Shown one piece after another: positions 46,526-59,538 of a DNA stretch of 64,000 nucleotides. The notes under the pieces were generated by a model. That model made no database searches, was not told where the DNA came from, and saw nothing but the letters and a program-made list of their open reading frames with translations. Both the position numbers and the translations under genes were made by a program. The stretch's first letter is position 1. Each line of letters starts with the position of its first letter. Source of the stretch: Pelobates cultripes (taxonomy: Eukaryota; Chordata; Amphibia; Anura; Pelobatidae); the NCBI GenBank assembly GCA_933207985.1, contig OW240913.1, positions 97,065,265-97,129,264 of the forward strand, read 5' to 3'.

Positions 46526-47955
46526 AATTAAATACAAAAAGCAATGTGTGTGCACAAACCACAGTGCAATAAGTGCTCAATAGATAAATAGCAGAAAAAA
46601 ACCTCCCTGAACCAGGTAGGATTTTCTCCAAAGACTTCCTCTTGTCTTCAATAGAATATATGTAGCAAAAAAGGGGATGATCTGCTAAATGAATAATAAG
46701 AACAATGCATAGCGCATAACTGTGTGTATGAATAAACCAAATGTATAAATGACAAGTGGCCACTCACACTTTCGTTGAAATAAGAATGCCTTGAGAATAA
46801 ATTTCTTTTTTCAGCATAAATGCTTTTCCAGGAAAAGTTCTTCCACCACTCTTAAACTCTCATGGAACAATTTTTAGATTTAATTACATATATATAATTA
46901 TAATGTTTGACTTAATTAGCAGTACTTCCATGCCCCCAGAAAATTACAGGGCTTCATATATCACAATTTTTTGCCATTTATGTCACAATGCTGAGGCACG
47001 GACTCTGCTTCATAAAAAGACAGGGCAATACCAGAGCAATCCGAGGCCCTGGGACTGTCAGCAGGAGAGGGTAATTATGGCATTGAGTAGAATTTGGTTA
47101 GAAACTGCTTTAGAGGATGGGGCATGGGACATCTAATGTTCCTTCCTAGTTCTCTGGTGAAAGAATTAACATGTACTGACTGGTAATGTTGGAAGTGATC
47201 CATGATTGTAGGAGGTGCCTGAGATTTTAGTGTCTCTTTAAGAATGGTTTTGCTGGTCTCTAGTGTCTGGATCAATTGGAGAGAGTAAAGAATTTGAAGA
47301 AATGTATTTAAGGAACTCACATAATGGGGAAGTTGTGTAGAAGTTTTGTTAGAGTCTGTGTATAGTAGAGAGAGGTGCTGATAGACCTTTAGATAATTTG
47401 TGTAAATTACAATTTTAATAAGGGGGATCTTAATGAATGTGATGTATTTACAAGGATGGCATAATAATGAAAATGTCACAGACTGCTATTACTGTTATTT
47501 CAGAACATTGGTATGTCCATTTGTACATTCTTGTCAAAATGGATGCTAGGTGTATAGGCACATGTATGGTAAGCAAAGTCTGCCCAAATGTAGTCAGTAA
47601 AAGTTGCCCTTAATTTTGAGAAGAGTTTTTTGATGCAAAGTGTTTGGTAGAGCTATACAAGTTGGGGAAAATATGAATGCTTAAGGTGTTCTTTCTACTG
47701 AAATAGGAGAAGGAATGTTTATTCTGTTTCTTTAAGTTGTTTGCTGCAGTTTCTAATTATATTGTGGAGAGGTTTAAATGTATTCCCAGGTATCAAAGAG
47801 AGGTGTATGCAAAGTGAAATTAGAACGCCCACTGCAAGTGCCCTAGAAACATTTTAACAGAAGGTGGGTCAGGAAGTTCTCTTTTGTTAAAGTTGAGTTT
47901 AAATTTGTAGAGGGAGGAGTATAGGTAAATATATTCTATCAGGGGGGTTATGAGT
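46526..47955. other. No clear feature
   Basis: No gene or recognised transposon; open frames at 46,506-46,763 and 47,075-47,479 lack family signatures. Confidence 0.45.
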
Positions 47956-47959
47956 CTCA

Positions 47960-48256
47960 GGGTCCATTACGGAAAATCAGAAGTGATTCTCTCAGTCAAT
48001 CACAATGCTGTCCCATAAGATTTCCTGAGATTGTCAAGGAGGCAGATCATGGGTAGAGCCAGCACAAGTCAAATACAGCCCTGGCCCATCAGCATATCCT
48101 CATAAAGAAGCATTGAATCAGTGCATCTCTATTAGGAAAGTTGAGTGTCTCCATGCAGAGGGTGGAGAACTGGATGTCAGTGCGGATAACTGTGCAGCAC
48201 TGCCCCAGGAAGCACCTCTAGCAGCCATCTGAGGAGTGGCCAGTGGGACATTTAGT
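47960..48256. mobile_element. MITE internal fragment
   Basis: GC-richer stretch with CATTGAATCAGTGCATCTCTAT and GCACTGCCCCAGGAAGCACCTCTAG, resembling inner parts of frog T2-type MITEs (cf. AATGCATTTAATGCATCTCTATGAGGAGG at 26,003). Ends not found. Confidence 0.4.
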
Positions 48257-48879
48257 TCCTTTTTTTTTATTATTCTTGTTGTTATTATTATTATTTTTAT
48301 TTCTATTTTACTTATTGAAGCTGGACCTCCTCCTCCTGGTACCACTTGTTGAGTGGAGACATGCTGATTTAACATAGCTTCTATGTAAGTGTAACCAGTA
48401 TTAATAAATGTATTTTTGGTTTACAATACTGCTCTATATATATTCTTTCCTTTGAGGATTGGAGTCTCTGAATATATGTTGATCTACATTACAAGTCGTC
48501 CTTGTAAAGAAGCTTCAGTGCTGCTCTGAGATACCCTATAAGAGGGAGATAAGCGCAGACCTACAATACTGTTTGTAAGTTCTATACCTTCGGGATTGAG
48601 TTTGGTGCTTTTTACATACTTCACCATTGTGTGATTTTTTGTATTTCTAGATTTCTCAAGACTTGTTTTATTGCATACAGGTTGTATGTTTTATAACATT
48701 GGTTTGCTACCCCTTTAATTTATACTGTCACTTTTTTTGGTGTGGTATATATTTCCTGTTTTGTTATATATTATATTGGTGTATATGAGGTACACTTTTG
48801 GGTGTTTAGCACTACCATTTGGTCTTTTTGGGACATTATACAGTATTTTTTCCTTTACATTTTGAAAATGGACACTCGA
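48257..48879. other. No clear feature
   Basis: A TTATTATTATT patch at 48,266-48,303, then untyped sequence with AGAGGGAGATAAGCGCAGAC that looks repeat-like but was not assigned. Confidence 0.35.
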
Positions 48880-49270
48880 CTTCCCAAACACCGGTCTCAA
48901 AGAGACTAACGCTGGAACTCTACTTACCAAATAGCTAGAAGAGCGCTATTCGGTACTTTGGGGCATTTGACAGATGAATGGAGCCAGAGGGATCCATTTA
49001 GTACTTTGTTCGCTTTTCTTCTATTTCTAAAGTGACCAGCAAAACCCACCAAACTCATGGAACTGTTTTGGGCATACAGCCCAGGGTGAGCCGGTCACAG
49101 AAGACATCCATAGATTTTGCGAACCCCTGAACCGATCTGGGTGAAATTCGAATATGTTGGTCACCCAGATCAGGGCTATCAGGGGACATGTTATTTGTGG
49201 GGATACCCCAAGTATAAAGGGGTGATCCAGTTATTGGGGAAAAAAGTGATTTTTCAGCCCGGAGATAATT
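48880..49270 (+). mobile_element. LTR family L fragment
   Basis: GAGCGCTATTCGG, CAGATCAGGGCTATCAGGGGAC and GGAGATAATTAAGTTATT parallel 61,587-61,660 and 61,725-61,745 of the solo LTR, in the same order and sense. Diverged, partial U3-like region. Confidence 0.5.
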
Positions 49271-49482
49271 AAGTTATTCTTTTATCAGATGGTACTGAAG
49301 CCTAAAATACAACCGCTAAAAATTGCTTTCAAATGTACCCAGTTAGTTTCAGAGCTACTCTGTTTTTTTGTTTTTTTTTACACATATTTACTGTTGGAAC
49401 ATTTAATGCACTACATTTTTATGTATTTTATAATATACAATTATGGTACTGTTTAGTAGATAGCTCCCATATTTTGGTAGCC

Positions 49483-49516
49483 TAATTTGGTTTCCCTCTT
49501 TAAGGAAACCAAATTA
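49483..49516. repeat. 13-bp-stem hairpin
   Basis: TAATTTGGTTTCC and GGAAACCAAATTA separated by 8 bases. Isolated inverted repeat; may be the centre of an unrecognised MITE. Confidence 0.9.
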
Positions 49517-49519
49517 AGT

Positions 49520-51510
49520 CACTGTTAAGTATGTAGCACCCCAAATTTGTACCCTTACATGGGACTGCCCTTATGAGACCTAAGCCTAGCTAATACCATA
49601 TGGTGGTTTTACTCAAATTTTGTTAATGAAAAAAGATTCTGAAAAACAAATCAGATGAACCAAAAAATGCAAAATAGGCCAAACTGTGCACTGCAAAATA
49701 TAGACATAATTAAAATAGTAAATGTATATTTTACAGTACTTTTGGTTCACAGATCAAGTAAGAAAAAGTGACCAACCAATAGAAGGAAAAGTTGTGGAGC
49801 AGTAAAAAAAAGCAGTAACATTTAAAAAAAAAAAAAATGAATAGATATTTTACTGCTCCTCCTTTTTTCCTTTTTTTGTATTGGTAACTTCTCACTTGAC
49901 CTGTGAATAAAATGGACATTTAGTGACTGATCACAGTTCATCTATCATCTTTTTTCCATTAACCATCTTTTTGTTTGGTGCTACACAAAATTAAAAATCA
50001 CAAATCAAAACAAACATGTTTCTCCTAAATTCTAACGAATTGCAGTTTGTATTGAAACTAATCTCCAAGTCTAGGATTTAGAAAGTCTCGCAGATTCTGA
50101 GGAAGAAGTGTTTTGGTATTTATGTATATTTAAGTACTGCTGATGTTTGGCTTTTGTGGGTTGAAAGCTATTCAGTTTGTTTGAGTCAAACTAAGTCCAA
50201 ATTGTAAAGCAGATTCCTTTTATCCCCTATTATTTTCTTTATGTTGAAGGCATGATATTCATTAAGAGTTATTGGCAAGAAGTTTGCTTCGTTTATTGCC
50301 GTAGACATAATATGATGTCTGAACTGGACATAACTGATTTTTCGTTTTTTCTCTAATATCTGTTTTAATTCAGATCTAATTGATGTCATTATTTAATTTA
50401 TTTACTAATATCTGATGACGATTAGAGCCCTAAATTAACAATGTATCTTGCTACATTGAGCTAAAAGGCAAAATGTCTAATGAGACACTTATTAACCCTT
50501 AATAAGGTACACCTGGTGTGGGTGGTTTAAGGTTTCTTATTTAAATATTGAACAAAATATTGTGTATTTTTTTTATTGTTCTCTAAAGAAATCCTAAAGG
50601 AATACAAACAATGCTGTATGTCAATCCATTTATTCAGACCTTTTGTTCATCTGGGTATGCTAGCTTCCTGCTAAATTATGACAATACAGTTCTGTTTTAG
50701 AGAAGTTCTCTCTGCTGGAGTGTATAGCTTCAACTGGACCATAGCTGTATTGTGTTGAGTTCATTCTACTCTATTAGTTAAAGGTGACTTTATTGATTAC
50801 TCCCACTGACATAGTTTGGAAGCAGAGTACTTTTATTCTCTTTTATTTGAAGACCTGTCAATGCTTTGTTTGATTTATTATTCGTATTTTCTGAGCTGAT
50901 TTGTTTCTCATTTGACTTGTATGTATGAAACTCCCAAGAAAATAACAGAAATAGATAAAGAAGGGGACATACTGCCATTCTAATGTTTCCTTTTGAGTAT
51001 TATGAGAATGTTTACTTGTGACAACATTTATTTTCAGAAATCTACATTGTAATGCTTAAACATCATTGGTTGTATTCTTCTTGCAAGCCCATCATTCTGA
51101 AAAGGTATTTCACAAAATAATGTAATTCTGCCTGCAAACCTTTTTAATTTGTTATTTTTTTTTTTTAACCAATTATGCCTTAATGTTGTGTCAATGCAGC
51201 ACTCTGTGGTGCGGAGAGATGATTTTGGGACATTATTAGTGGTAAGATGTTGCACTAATTTTTAGACCAGTTACAAGTAGATTGCTATCATTATGATGGG
51301 CCAAATGCTCTTATACTAAAGTTTAGGATTTCCTGCATTTTTATCTTAACTCCTTTAATGTGAATACATATAGCATTAGTAGTGTTTGAAAATGTATAAA
51401 TAGAGATTTTAATTGCATTGAATGAATATGATTGTCTAAGAGCAGCTCCCAATAAAATAATATAGGCACTGGTGTCATGATGCAATATTTGAGCATTCCA
51501 CCGTCTACAG
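49520..51510. other. No feature seen
   Basis: AT-rich, no gene or repeat recognised. Confidence 0.5.
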
Positions 51511-51511
51511 C

Positions 51512-51644
51512 AGGGGTGCCCAAAAGGTAGATCCTCAGATGTAGAACTACAACTACCATGATGCCTTTTGAATGCCTTTAGAATTACAAATCATTATGGA
51601 AGTGGTAGTTTTAAAACATCTGGAAATCTACCTTTTGGGCACCC
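51512..51644. mobile_element. Short hAT-like MITE
   Basis: AGGGGTGCCCAAAAGGTAGAT and ATCTACCTTTTGGGCACCC are near-perfect inverted ends of a 133-bp palindromic element. Flanks TCTACAGC and GTTACAGC are 8-mers agreeing at six of eight positions, compatible with an old hAT duplication. Confidence 0.8.
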
Positions 51645-51921
51645 GTTACAGCATGTTAAAAAAAGTATGTCAACAACAGTCATAACTACAGAGTGAGCAC
51701 AATCCATGTTGCTATTGCAGAAAATATGAAGTGTCGAGTAACAAATCAATATTACTGTTGTATGCTAAATCTGCCCCATGTTGCACATATAGTCATAATT
51801 TGTATGGGTTACAAGAGCTGAGAAAGTACACTGGTCTTCACTTGCTGTCTAAAAAAATTGTGAATTAAAGCTAGCAAGTAAATATCACATTTTAACAGTT
51901 GAGGAGTTCACAGAAGGCTTT

Positions 51922-52000
51922 TTAACCCCTTACGGACACATGACGGAAATATTCCGTCATGATTCCCTTTTTATTCCAGAAGTTGTCCTTAAGGGGTTAA
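51922..52000. mobile_element. 79-bp piggyBac-like MITE
   Basis: TTAACCCCTTACGGACA and TGTCCTTAAGGGGTTAA form inverted ends with TTAA at the outside, the piggyBac target. The centre is the palindrome ATGACGGAAATATTCCGTCAT (51,940-51,960). Confidence 0.8.
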
Positions 52001-52309
52001 TCTCATGAATTTTATTTATGTTGTTTTACGATAAAGGAATGATGTTTGGTGGTGTAGTTAACTGGGGCAAGGCAAATCTCTTAGTACACATTTAGCAATG
52101 TTTGAATGTTATAGCATCTTTTCAGATATGTGTCCCCATATAGTAGGGTAACATGGGGCAAGTATTGTACCCCCTAACCCATAAACCATTAGCCCGAGTC
52201 CCATACTGGACACCTATATAGTCTTACTCCTGGTTCCCAACCCACCTCATCTCCGTGATGTGAGTGTCACTAATAGTTACATTGCCTAATTTTTCAAATC
52301 CAACTCTCA

Positions 52310-52345
52310 CCTAAATTAATGTGTATTTTTACACATTAATTTAGG
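52310..52345. repeat. Perfect 16-bp-stem hairpin
   Basis: CCTAAATTAATGTGTA, loop TTTT, TACACATTAATTTAGG. No surrounding terminal repeats identified. Confidence 0.95.
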
Positions 52346-53542
52346 ATAAAGGTGAATTTTAAAAATGATTGTAATCAGCAATAGTACATTTATTTGCTCT
52401 GTCATCTTGAAAAACTGTGTATAATTTTCTAACATTGGGAGATTTTATGTATGAGGGGTACGGCATGCTGTTTTTTTATTTATTATTACTGCTTTCTTTT
52501 TAAATTTGGCACCCCTAAAAATGTTTGGCCCCCTCTCGCTATGTCCCCATGCCTCAAATTGTGTATTTTATTTCTTTTATTTTCCTCTTTTGTAGGGTCC
52601 CGAGCAGAGTGTCACAGCTGAAGAGGTATTGTGAAATATCTCTTCATACCACCATATATATTGCGTGGAAGGGCTATGACCAAACTGACATATGCATTGA
52701 CCTGGCAACCATGGGCAGTCTGTTTTTTCACCATAGCTCTTTGTGATAAAATTTGCAAATCCCTGGTTACATAAATAGTCTATAAGCAGGTTTATCACCA
52801 TATGTAAACTTGCATTGCCACTGTTTGTATGTTACAAGGACGTTTAACTAATTATATGGTCTGTTAATTAGAATATTGTATAAATATGCTGGCAAATTTA
52901 CATTAAATTATAATTAACAAAATTTCACTATTAAGTATCTAGATCATACAAAATTCAATTTCAGGAATCGATTGATGTTCATGAATGCCAAATATTTTTA
53001 TTTTTATTTGCAAATTTATTTTCATGTATTTGTTATTTTGTTCACAAAATAAATAAGGTCATCAAAAGCTATAGAGATTATATAGTATCCATGATTTTGC
53101 AATATCTGAGACAGAGTCGGGATAAAAATAGAAGTGTAACTACCAATTTGTCACATACGGTAGACAGAAAAGAATCTATAAATAAAATGGTAAAATATCC
53201 TGTAATTTTGGAGGATGCATGACAAAAAATGGCATGTTAATGTAAAAATAACATATTTATGTGGCATAATACCACATTTAGTAATTATAGTTATAATAGA
53301 ATCTGTACTATACAATGAATTGCAGATTTGTGTTGCAGGCTGCAAATATTGTCTTTACTATATCCATCGTACCTTATGCTCTCCCTTTTCTCCCTTCCAT
53401 AGCTCATGGGAAGTGTGTCCTACAAAAGTATCTATAATTAGTGTTGAATGCAGTAGAAATGTAAAATAAAAATTCAATGATGTATACACCTCCTCTTACC
53501 TAAGAATAGAGTTGTTTTTTAATTAAGTGAGCCACTCATATA
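52346..53542. other. No feature seen
   Basis: AT-rich, no gene or recognised repeat. Confidence 0.5.
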
Positions 53543-53882
53543 TAGTCATGGGAAAAAGAAAGTAAACCATCTTTGCATTCTATGTTTTACATATCAGGAC
53601 ATAACAATTATCTTCTCCATAGCAGGTTTTAAAAATAAGCAAATACAACCTGAAATAAACAACAGCACAGGGCTTATTACACCATGTCATGATTTATTTA
53701 ACAAATATAAAGCCAAAATGGAGAAGCCATGTGCAAAAATGAAGTTCACCTTATGATTCAATAGCTTGTAGAACCACCTTAAGCAGCAATAACTTGAAGT
53801 AATAATTTTCTGTATGACTTCATCACTCTCACATTATTGTGAAGGAATTTGGTCCCACTCTTCTTTATAATATTGCCTTAGT

Positions 53883-54720
53883 TCATTGAGGTTTGTTTAA
53901 GCACAGCTCTCTTAAGGTCCCACCACAGCATTTCAATTGGGTTGAGATCTGGAGTTTCACTAGGCACTGCAAGACCTTGATTATTATCTTTTTCAGCCAT
54001 TCTGTTGTAGATTTGCAGAAGTGCTTGGGATCATTATCCTGTTGCATGACTACATTTTGGCCAAGCTTGAGCTTTTGGACAGATGTCTTCACATTTGACT
54101 CTAGAATACTTTGGTATATAGATGAGTTTATGGTCCACTTAGTATTACTGCAAAGTTCAAAAAAAGTCCAAATTATCACCCCTCCACCACTGTGCTTGAC
54201 AGTTGATATGAGATGTTTGAACTGATATGCTTGGTTTTTCCCAAATTTGGTGCTGTGCATTATGGCCAAACATCTCCATGTTGGTCTCCTCTGTAAAAAA
54301 GGACATTGTATCTGAAGTCTTGTGGTTTGTTCAGATGCAACTTTGCAAATCTAAGCCATGTTGCCATGTTCTGTTTAGAGGGAAGAGACTTTCTCATGGC
54401 AACCCTTCCAAACAAATTGTACTGTCATTAACTTCAATATTTAACATGCTAACGGAGGTCTGTAGAGTCTGAGATGTAAGGTTTTTTGCAATTTCTTTGA
54501 GTAGTGTATAGTTTGACCTTGGGGTGAATTTGCTGGGATGTCCTCACCTGGGAAGATTGGCAACTGTCTTGAATGTTTTCCACTTTCAGTATTTTTTCTC
54601 TTTGTGGAATGATAAACTCAAAATTGCTTGGAAATAGCCCTATAACCTTTGCCAGTTCTAAGATCACTGTTGATGTCTTTCATCCTTGGTATTGTGTTAA
54701 CACACACCTGAATGCTCCAT
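53883..54720 (-). pseudogene. Tc1 transposase remnant
   Basis: Minus strand: a HTH-region remnant (MILELAKVIGLFPSNFEFIIP, 54,449-54,667), then the catalytic half in 53,883-54,269 with VKHSGGGVIIW, YQSILESNVKTSVQKLKL and QQDNDPKHFCKSTTEWL, where NDPKH holds the second catalytic Asp. The first Asp region and the SP(D)LNPIE glutamate are not preserved (VKLQISTQLKCC in its place). Many stops and frameshifts; dead. Confidence 0.85.
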
Positions 54721-55000
54721 ACCAGCAAACTTCTAGAAATTCAGCTTTTACAGAGGTTGTCACATTTGCTAATAATGAATTAACCATGGACATTTGATTA
54801 GCAGCACTTGTCTGCTACTTAGCCACTTAACTCCTGTGGAAGCACTAAGGGTGTACTTAGTTTTTAATACATGGTTTATCCACTTTTGCTTTATTTTTGT
54901 TATATAAATCATGACACCGTATAATGTGTTGTTATCCATCTGAGGTTGTATTTATCTAATTTTTAAACCTGCTAAAGAATAGATGATTGTTATTATGTCC

Positions 55001-55080
55001 TGATATTATTACTATTATTTATAATGCACTAACACATTTTGCAGCGCTGTACAACTGATATGTAAAACTATAGAATTCAA
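55001..55080 (-). mobile_element. LINE/SINE tail inserted in the Tc1
   Basis: ATTATTACTATTATTTATAA then GCAGCGCTGTACAACT is the complement of the tail type at 39,130-39,190; it separates the Tc1 body from its right end. Confidence 0.65.
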
Positions 55081-55114
55081 TGAGGGTGTACTTTCTTTTC
55101 CCTATGACTGTATG

Positions 55115-57124
55115 TCTTTAACCAATTATATTTCTAAAATCCTGTATTTAAAGTTAAACTGTTGGTTTAGGTGTTTGAAACTTCAGACTCTCTGGCCTAG
55201 CTTTATGAACTACCTTCTCTATTCCTATGACTACCAGAGGCTTTTGAATCCCTTGTATCTCAGAGTAATTGTTACCTGCATAGTCAAACTTTGACTAACT
55301 TTCAGTGCACCTATGGTGAGAAATGTACTATTATGAATAATTCCAATCATGATTAAAAGCAAACATACTTTAAAGCTTGTCAATTTCTTGCATAATTATT
55401 AACGCTTACAGTCCAGTGTTTCCTAAAAACAGTATATTTGTAAAAAAAAGTTTTAATTACACTCTTATAATTAGATGTATTATTTTAGAAAAACAAAAGT
55501 ACATAAAAAATAAACAAATCTCCAGATTAACCTAAAACAGGTGGTTCTTGTACTCTCTATGAAACATATTAAATCATTTTTCTTATTTAGTATTTCTTTT
55601 CTCAAGTGTTTTATAATAAACCAGGCACCCAGCCAATAAGCAATAGAAAATAAGATAATGCAGCACACTGTACCAGAATGGTAAGGTTATGAAAATAACC
55701 TATTCACAGTTTAAAAGAGAAAAAGTTACTTTAATCTACTTAAGAGTCTTTTGATGTATATCTATTATTGGCACCAAACAGGGCTTGCTCCCTGCTGCTT
55801 TGTTTCCACTACTGTATGAGAGAGACTGAATGTTTTTTTAATGCTTTTTAATGCTTTTAAAATAGTAAGCACTTTCTTTTCTTGTGACTTTCTTTATTTT
55901 TAAAAATATAGAACATGCAAGTTTATTATTTTCCTGTGAATGTTGATTCTTTTTTTTAAATTAATGTTAAACTGGATACTAGATCCGTGTTTTCAAATCA
56001 ACACCAGATCATTAATATTGAATTCTGTAAGCCATTATTTTTAAAATGGGTGTTCTTTGTAATCCATCACAATAAGCCAGCCTGTGTGAGATAGTTATGT
56101 GTATCTCTGTATTGTGTCCAGCTCTACCTGAGGATATCCCAGGACATACTTGAAAACGGGAGAAATCTCAATGCATCCTTCCTGGTAAAAATATTTTATA
56201 AATAAATTAGTGGGTATCTGTGTATTGTGCCCAGCTCAGTGTATTGTATGAACATGCTTTTCTTATGCACAGCATTTTGAATTGTATTGGTATATCCCTA
56301 TTGTATTGGCTCTTTGTATTATATGGGAAAACCTGTATTGTTACAGTTGTGTATTGCACTGTTTTTGTACCTATTTCAGAGCAGTCTATGGTTAATTCTG
56401 TATTGTATGCAGGTCTGTGCATTGTATGGTGATTCCCATCAATGGTTGTGCATATGAGCTTAAGAGGTCATAGGTCTTGGGTCAGAAGATGGGACCTACA
56501 GAGGTAATGGGCAAAACAGAATCCCAGTGGTAGAATCTGGTCTACCACCATCTTAAAACTTCACTAGCTTCTACAGTTACCCTCACTAATAAATAAATGT
56601 TTTTTTGGGGGGAGGGAATCTATAGAAAAATATAAAATTACCTGTAAAGAACTGCTATCATCTCCTGTTGGTCTTGATCTTTCATCAGTTGACAAAATAA
56701 CACCTTTCAAAAAATAACAGCATATCCTAATGCATTTAAATGAATAACGAAAACATAAAAAATCTTATTTACCTGCTAGCTCAACTGGCTGGGTGATATG
56801 TACAGCCTCTTCCTCCTTAAATATTTATGCCAGCCACTATGTTGAATTGACCTGGAAGTTTATCAACAAATTAGTTACATCATGTTTTTGTCTACGGTGA
56901 TGTCTGAAGAAAGATATCTAAAGAAGAATACTTTCAATCAAGACCAAAACAATAAATATATTTTTATAAATAAATGTACATTTTTTTTGAAGATTTGGGA
57001 GGCTCTTACTATTGTGTGAGGGAAGCAGGTGTTGATATTTATTGCAGTTTCCCTGGCCAAGTGGGAGAGTATTTATCAATGTGTTGTTATAAAGGAGTTA
57101 ATAATATAGACTTCAAAAGTATCC

Positions 57125-57125
<1 letters not shown>
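55115..57125. other. Mostly featureless; one tail fragment
   Basis: At 56,118-56,210 there is ACTTGAAAACGGGAGAAATC, TTCCTGGTAAAAATATTTTA and TAAATAAA, a 3' tail type common in frog repeats. Otherwise no feature seen. Confidence 0.45.

Positions 57126-57126
<1 letters not shown>

Positions 57127-57170
<44 letters not shown>
57127..57170. repeat. (TA)n(CA)n microsatellite
   Basis: About 17 TA then five CA units; borders a PLE-like end (57,171-57,243). Confidence 0.95.
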
Positions 57171-57243
57171 AAATAGGTATCTTGGCACTCACCCTTTCTC
57201 CAAATAAAGTTAATTTATGCCTGGGTGCAATCCCACATTGTAA

Positions 57244-57946
57244 ATATATAAAGAAATAAAGCAAGAGATGCACTCTCAGGACTTTTTAGGTGAATATAAA
57301 AGGATTTATTCCAATAGGTGATACATCAAAAAAATGACCGATGTTTCGACCCGTTCGGGTCTTCCTCAAGATCAATGTACCCATACAAAAAAGTTGTATA
57401 TATAGGAAATATCAAAGTGTAATCACCAATAGTGACGGAACTCTAACTCCCTCCGTGTCAACCCGAAGTGAAACCCGCAGTCACGTGATGTGCCCTAATG
57501 GGAGCGTGGTGACGTATTACCGGTTGCTAAGATACCGATAAACAAATAAAGTTATATGATCGGTATTAAGTCCGTGTTGTGTATAAAGCGTAGAATGGGA
57601 AAAAAATAGCGGAACACACCTCTATCCTCAATTAGAAACTGTGCTTAATAAGTGATGTGTGAAAAAGTGAATAAATCATCTAGGATGTGATAAATATCGT
57701 GAAACCTATATAATAGTGAGTAATCAGATCCCAGCACATTTTAAGGGAGGAAAAAAAGGGGAAGAACAATGTGCATATGTTAAAAACATTTCAAATATAA
57801 TGGACAAATAATATAATTTGTGTATAGCTTAATATAAGTATTTGATTGAAAGAAGAGTAAAACATACTGCTATTAGGGCTCATTATAGGATTATATGGGT
57901 TTAGCAAAAAAGACCACAGAGAGATAGAATGTCGAGCAGATCTAGA
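57244..57946 (-). repeat. PLE3 left inverted arm
   Basis: Reverse complement of 59,931-60,640: starts AAAGAAATAAAGCAAGAGAT and ends GTCGAGCAGATCTAGA. About 703 bp. Confidence 0.92.
57333..57373 (-). ncRNA. Hammerhead-like motif, PLE3 left arm
   Basis: Minus strand: GAT, variant core CTTGAGGA, stem II GACCC/GGGTC closed by GAAC, GAAAC, loop ATCG and GTC. Stem II has five perfect pairs and stem III two, but stem I is only about three pairs and the core has an extra U. Confidence 0.45.
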
Positions 57947-59538
57947 AAGAATATAGTTTCGGCCAGAGATGGTTTACTCGAACCTATCACTAAATATATT
58001 GACACTTTCATCAAAGACAGCGTGATTGCATTGCCCACATGCCTACGTGATACGCAAGACTTTATGTCTAAAATTCAGTCATCATCTTCTGTGGAGTCTG
58101 TATCTCTGCTTGTCACTATGGATTTCCAAAGCCTGTACACCATCATACCCCACAGGGAAGGTGTGCAGGCTTTGAGAGACATCCTTGTTGAATCTAAAAT
58201 ATATGAAGGACCACCCATCGAATATCTTCTAGAGTTCCTTACTATTGCATTGACATGCAACTACTTTAAATTTGAGAACCAATTCTTCCTCCAATTATCT
58301 GGAACTGCGATGGGAGCGGCAATGGCACCATCTTATGCCAATGCCTTTATGTATATCTTTGAGCGCACCCACATACTTTCAAAATATGGTTAACTCTGTT
58401 ACATTAAACATTACTATCGTTTTATTGACGATCTCTTTCTTATTTGGACGGGCACAACTGAGGAGTTGGAACATATGATAACAGAGATTAATCTACTACC
58501 AATACCTATTATCCTGAGTCATAAATATGACCACCAGTCCATTCAATTTTTGGATGTCACCATCTATAAGGAAGGGAACCAATTACAATTTACTCTTTAT
58601 TGAAAGAGTACTGACCGTAATACCATTCTCTCAGCTTCAAGCTTTCACATGCAACAATTTAAGAAATCTCTGCCAGTATCACAATTTTTGAGGACACTGA
58701 GATATAACACGGAAACAGAAAAATGAAAAGTTCAACTAAAAGACATGTGGGAAAGATTTTGAATGCGAGGGTACCAACCACATGTTCTTGAAATAGCACA
58801 GAGCAAACTCTTTGAGATATGGAACCGGGGAAGATGTAATGATAAAACTGACAAGGAACCTAAAAAAAGCCAAATCTACCTTCCAATGACCTTCCACACC
58901 GGTACATCTAAAGTAAGACTATCTATTTACAAACACTGGGAAATACTACGATCAGATAGAACATTACCCAATACATTTTTGGATACACCTGTTATTAGCT
59001 ACAGAAGAAATAAGAATTTGAAAGATTTATTGGTAAAAAGTGATCCGGTACTGTGCTATCGTAAACCTACATTGATCACCAAGAAGGGATGCTACAAATG
59101 CAGTGGGTGTGTGACTTGTAGCCACACTGTCAGTGGCACGACTTTTGTGCATCCACATAATGGCTAGAGGATCAAAATACCACACTATATCACTTGTACC
59201 ACTGACCATGTGATATATATGATCACATGCCCCTGCGGACTTTCCTATGTTGGCAAAACCGACTTGACCTTGAGAGATCGTATAAGGGACATCGTTCCAA
59301 TATAACTACAGCATTCAGGGATCAACGTAGTGACAAACCAGTCGCCAAACATTTTTTACAAATGGAACACAGACTTCCAACTTTACAATTCATTGCCATC
59401 GACCATATTCCACTGACATCCAGAGGAGGCGATAGATTTAAGATGTTATTACAACAGGAGGCACAATGGATTCACCGACTAAATACGGTGACACCGAAAG
59501 GACTTAGCGAACATATTGTGCTTTCTATGTTCTTATAA
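57947..59538 (+). pseudogene. PLE3 RT and GIY-YIG ORF (5'-truncated, broken)
   Basis: Begins inside the RT (KNIVSARDGLLEPITKYID), then VTMDFQSLYTIIPH (catalytic Asp), SGTAMGAAMAPSYANAF, after a frameshift HYYRFIDDLFLIW (catalytic FIDD), IQFLDVTIY, YLPMTFHTGTSKVR, FLDTPVISYRRNKNLKDLL, the Cys linker CYKCSGCVTC, then VIYMITCPCGLSYVGKT (GIY-YIG) and GGDRFKMLLQQEAQWIHRLNTVTPKGL. Stops at 58,390, 58,602, 58,724 and 59,165 and at least one frameshift. The SVLSKGL-type N-terminus is absent. Confidence 0.9.

Larger units (their letters stand above)
53543..55112 (-). mobile_element. Old Tc1-like transposon
   Basis: Ends TAGTCATGGGAAAAAGAAAGTA and the complement of ACAGTCATAGGGAAAAGAAAGTA are inverted repeats (partly quoted), flanked by TA. 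About 1.57 kb including a short LINE-tail insert at 55,001-55,080. A different subfamily from the one at 9,014. Confidence 0.85.
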
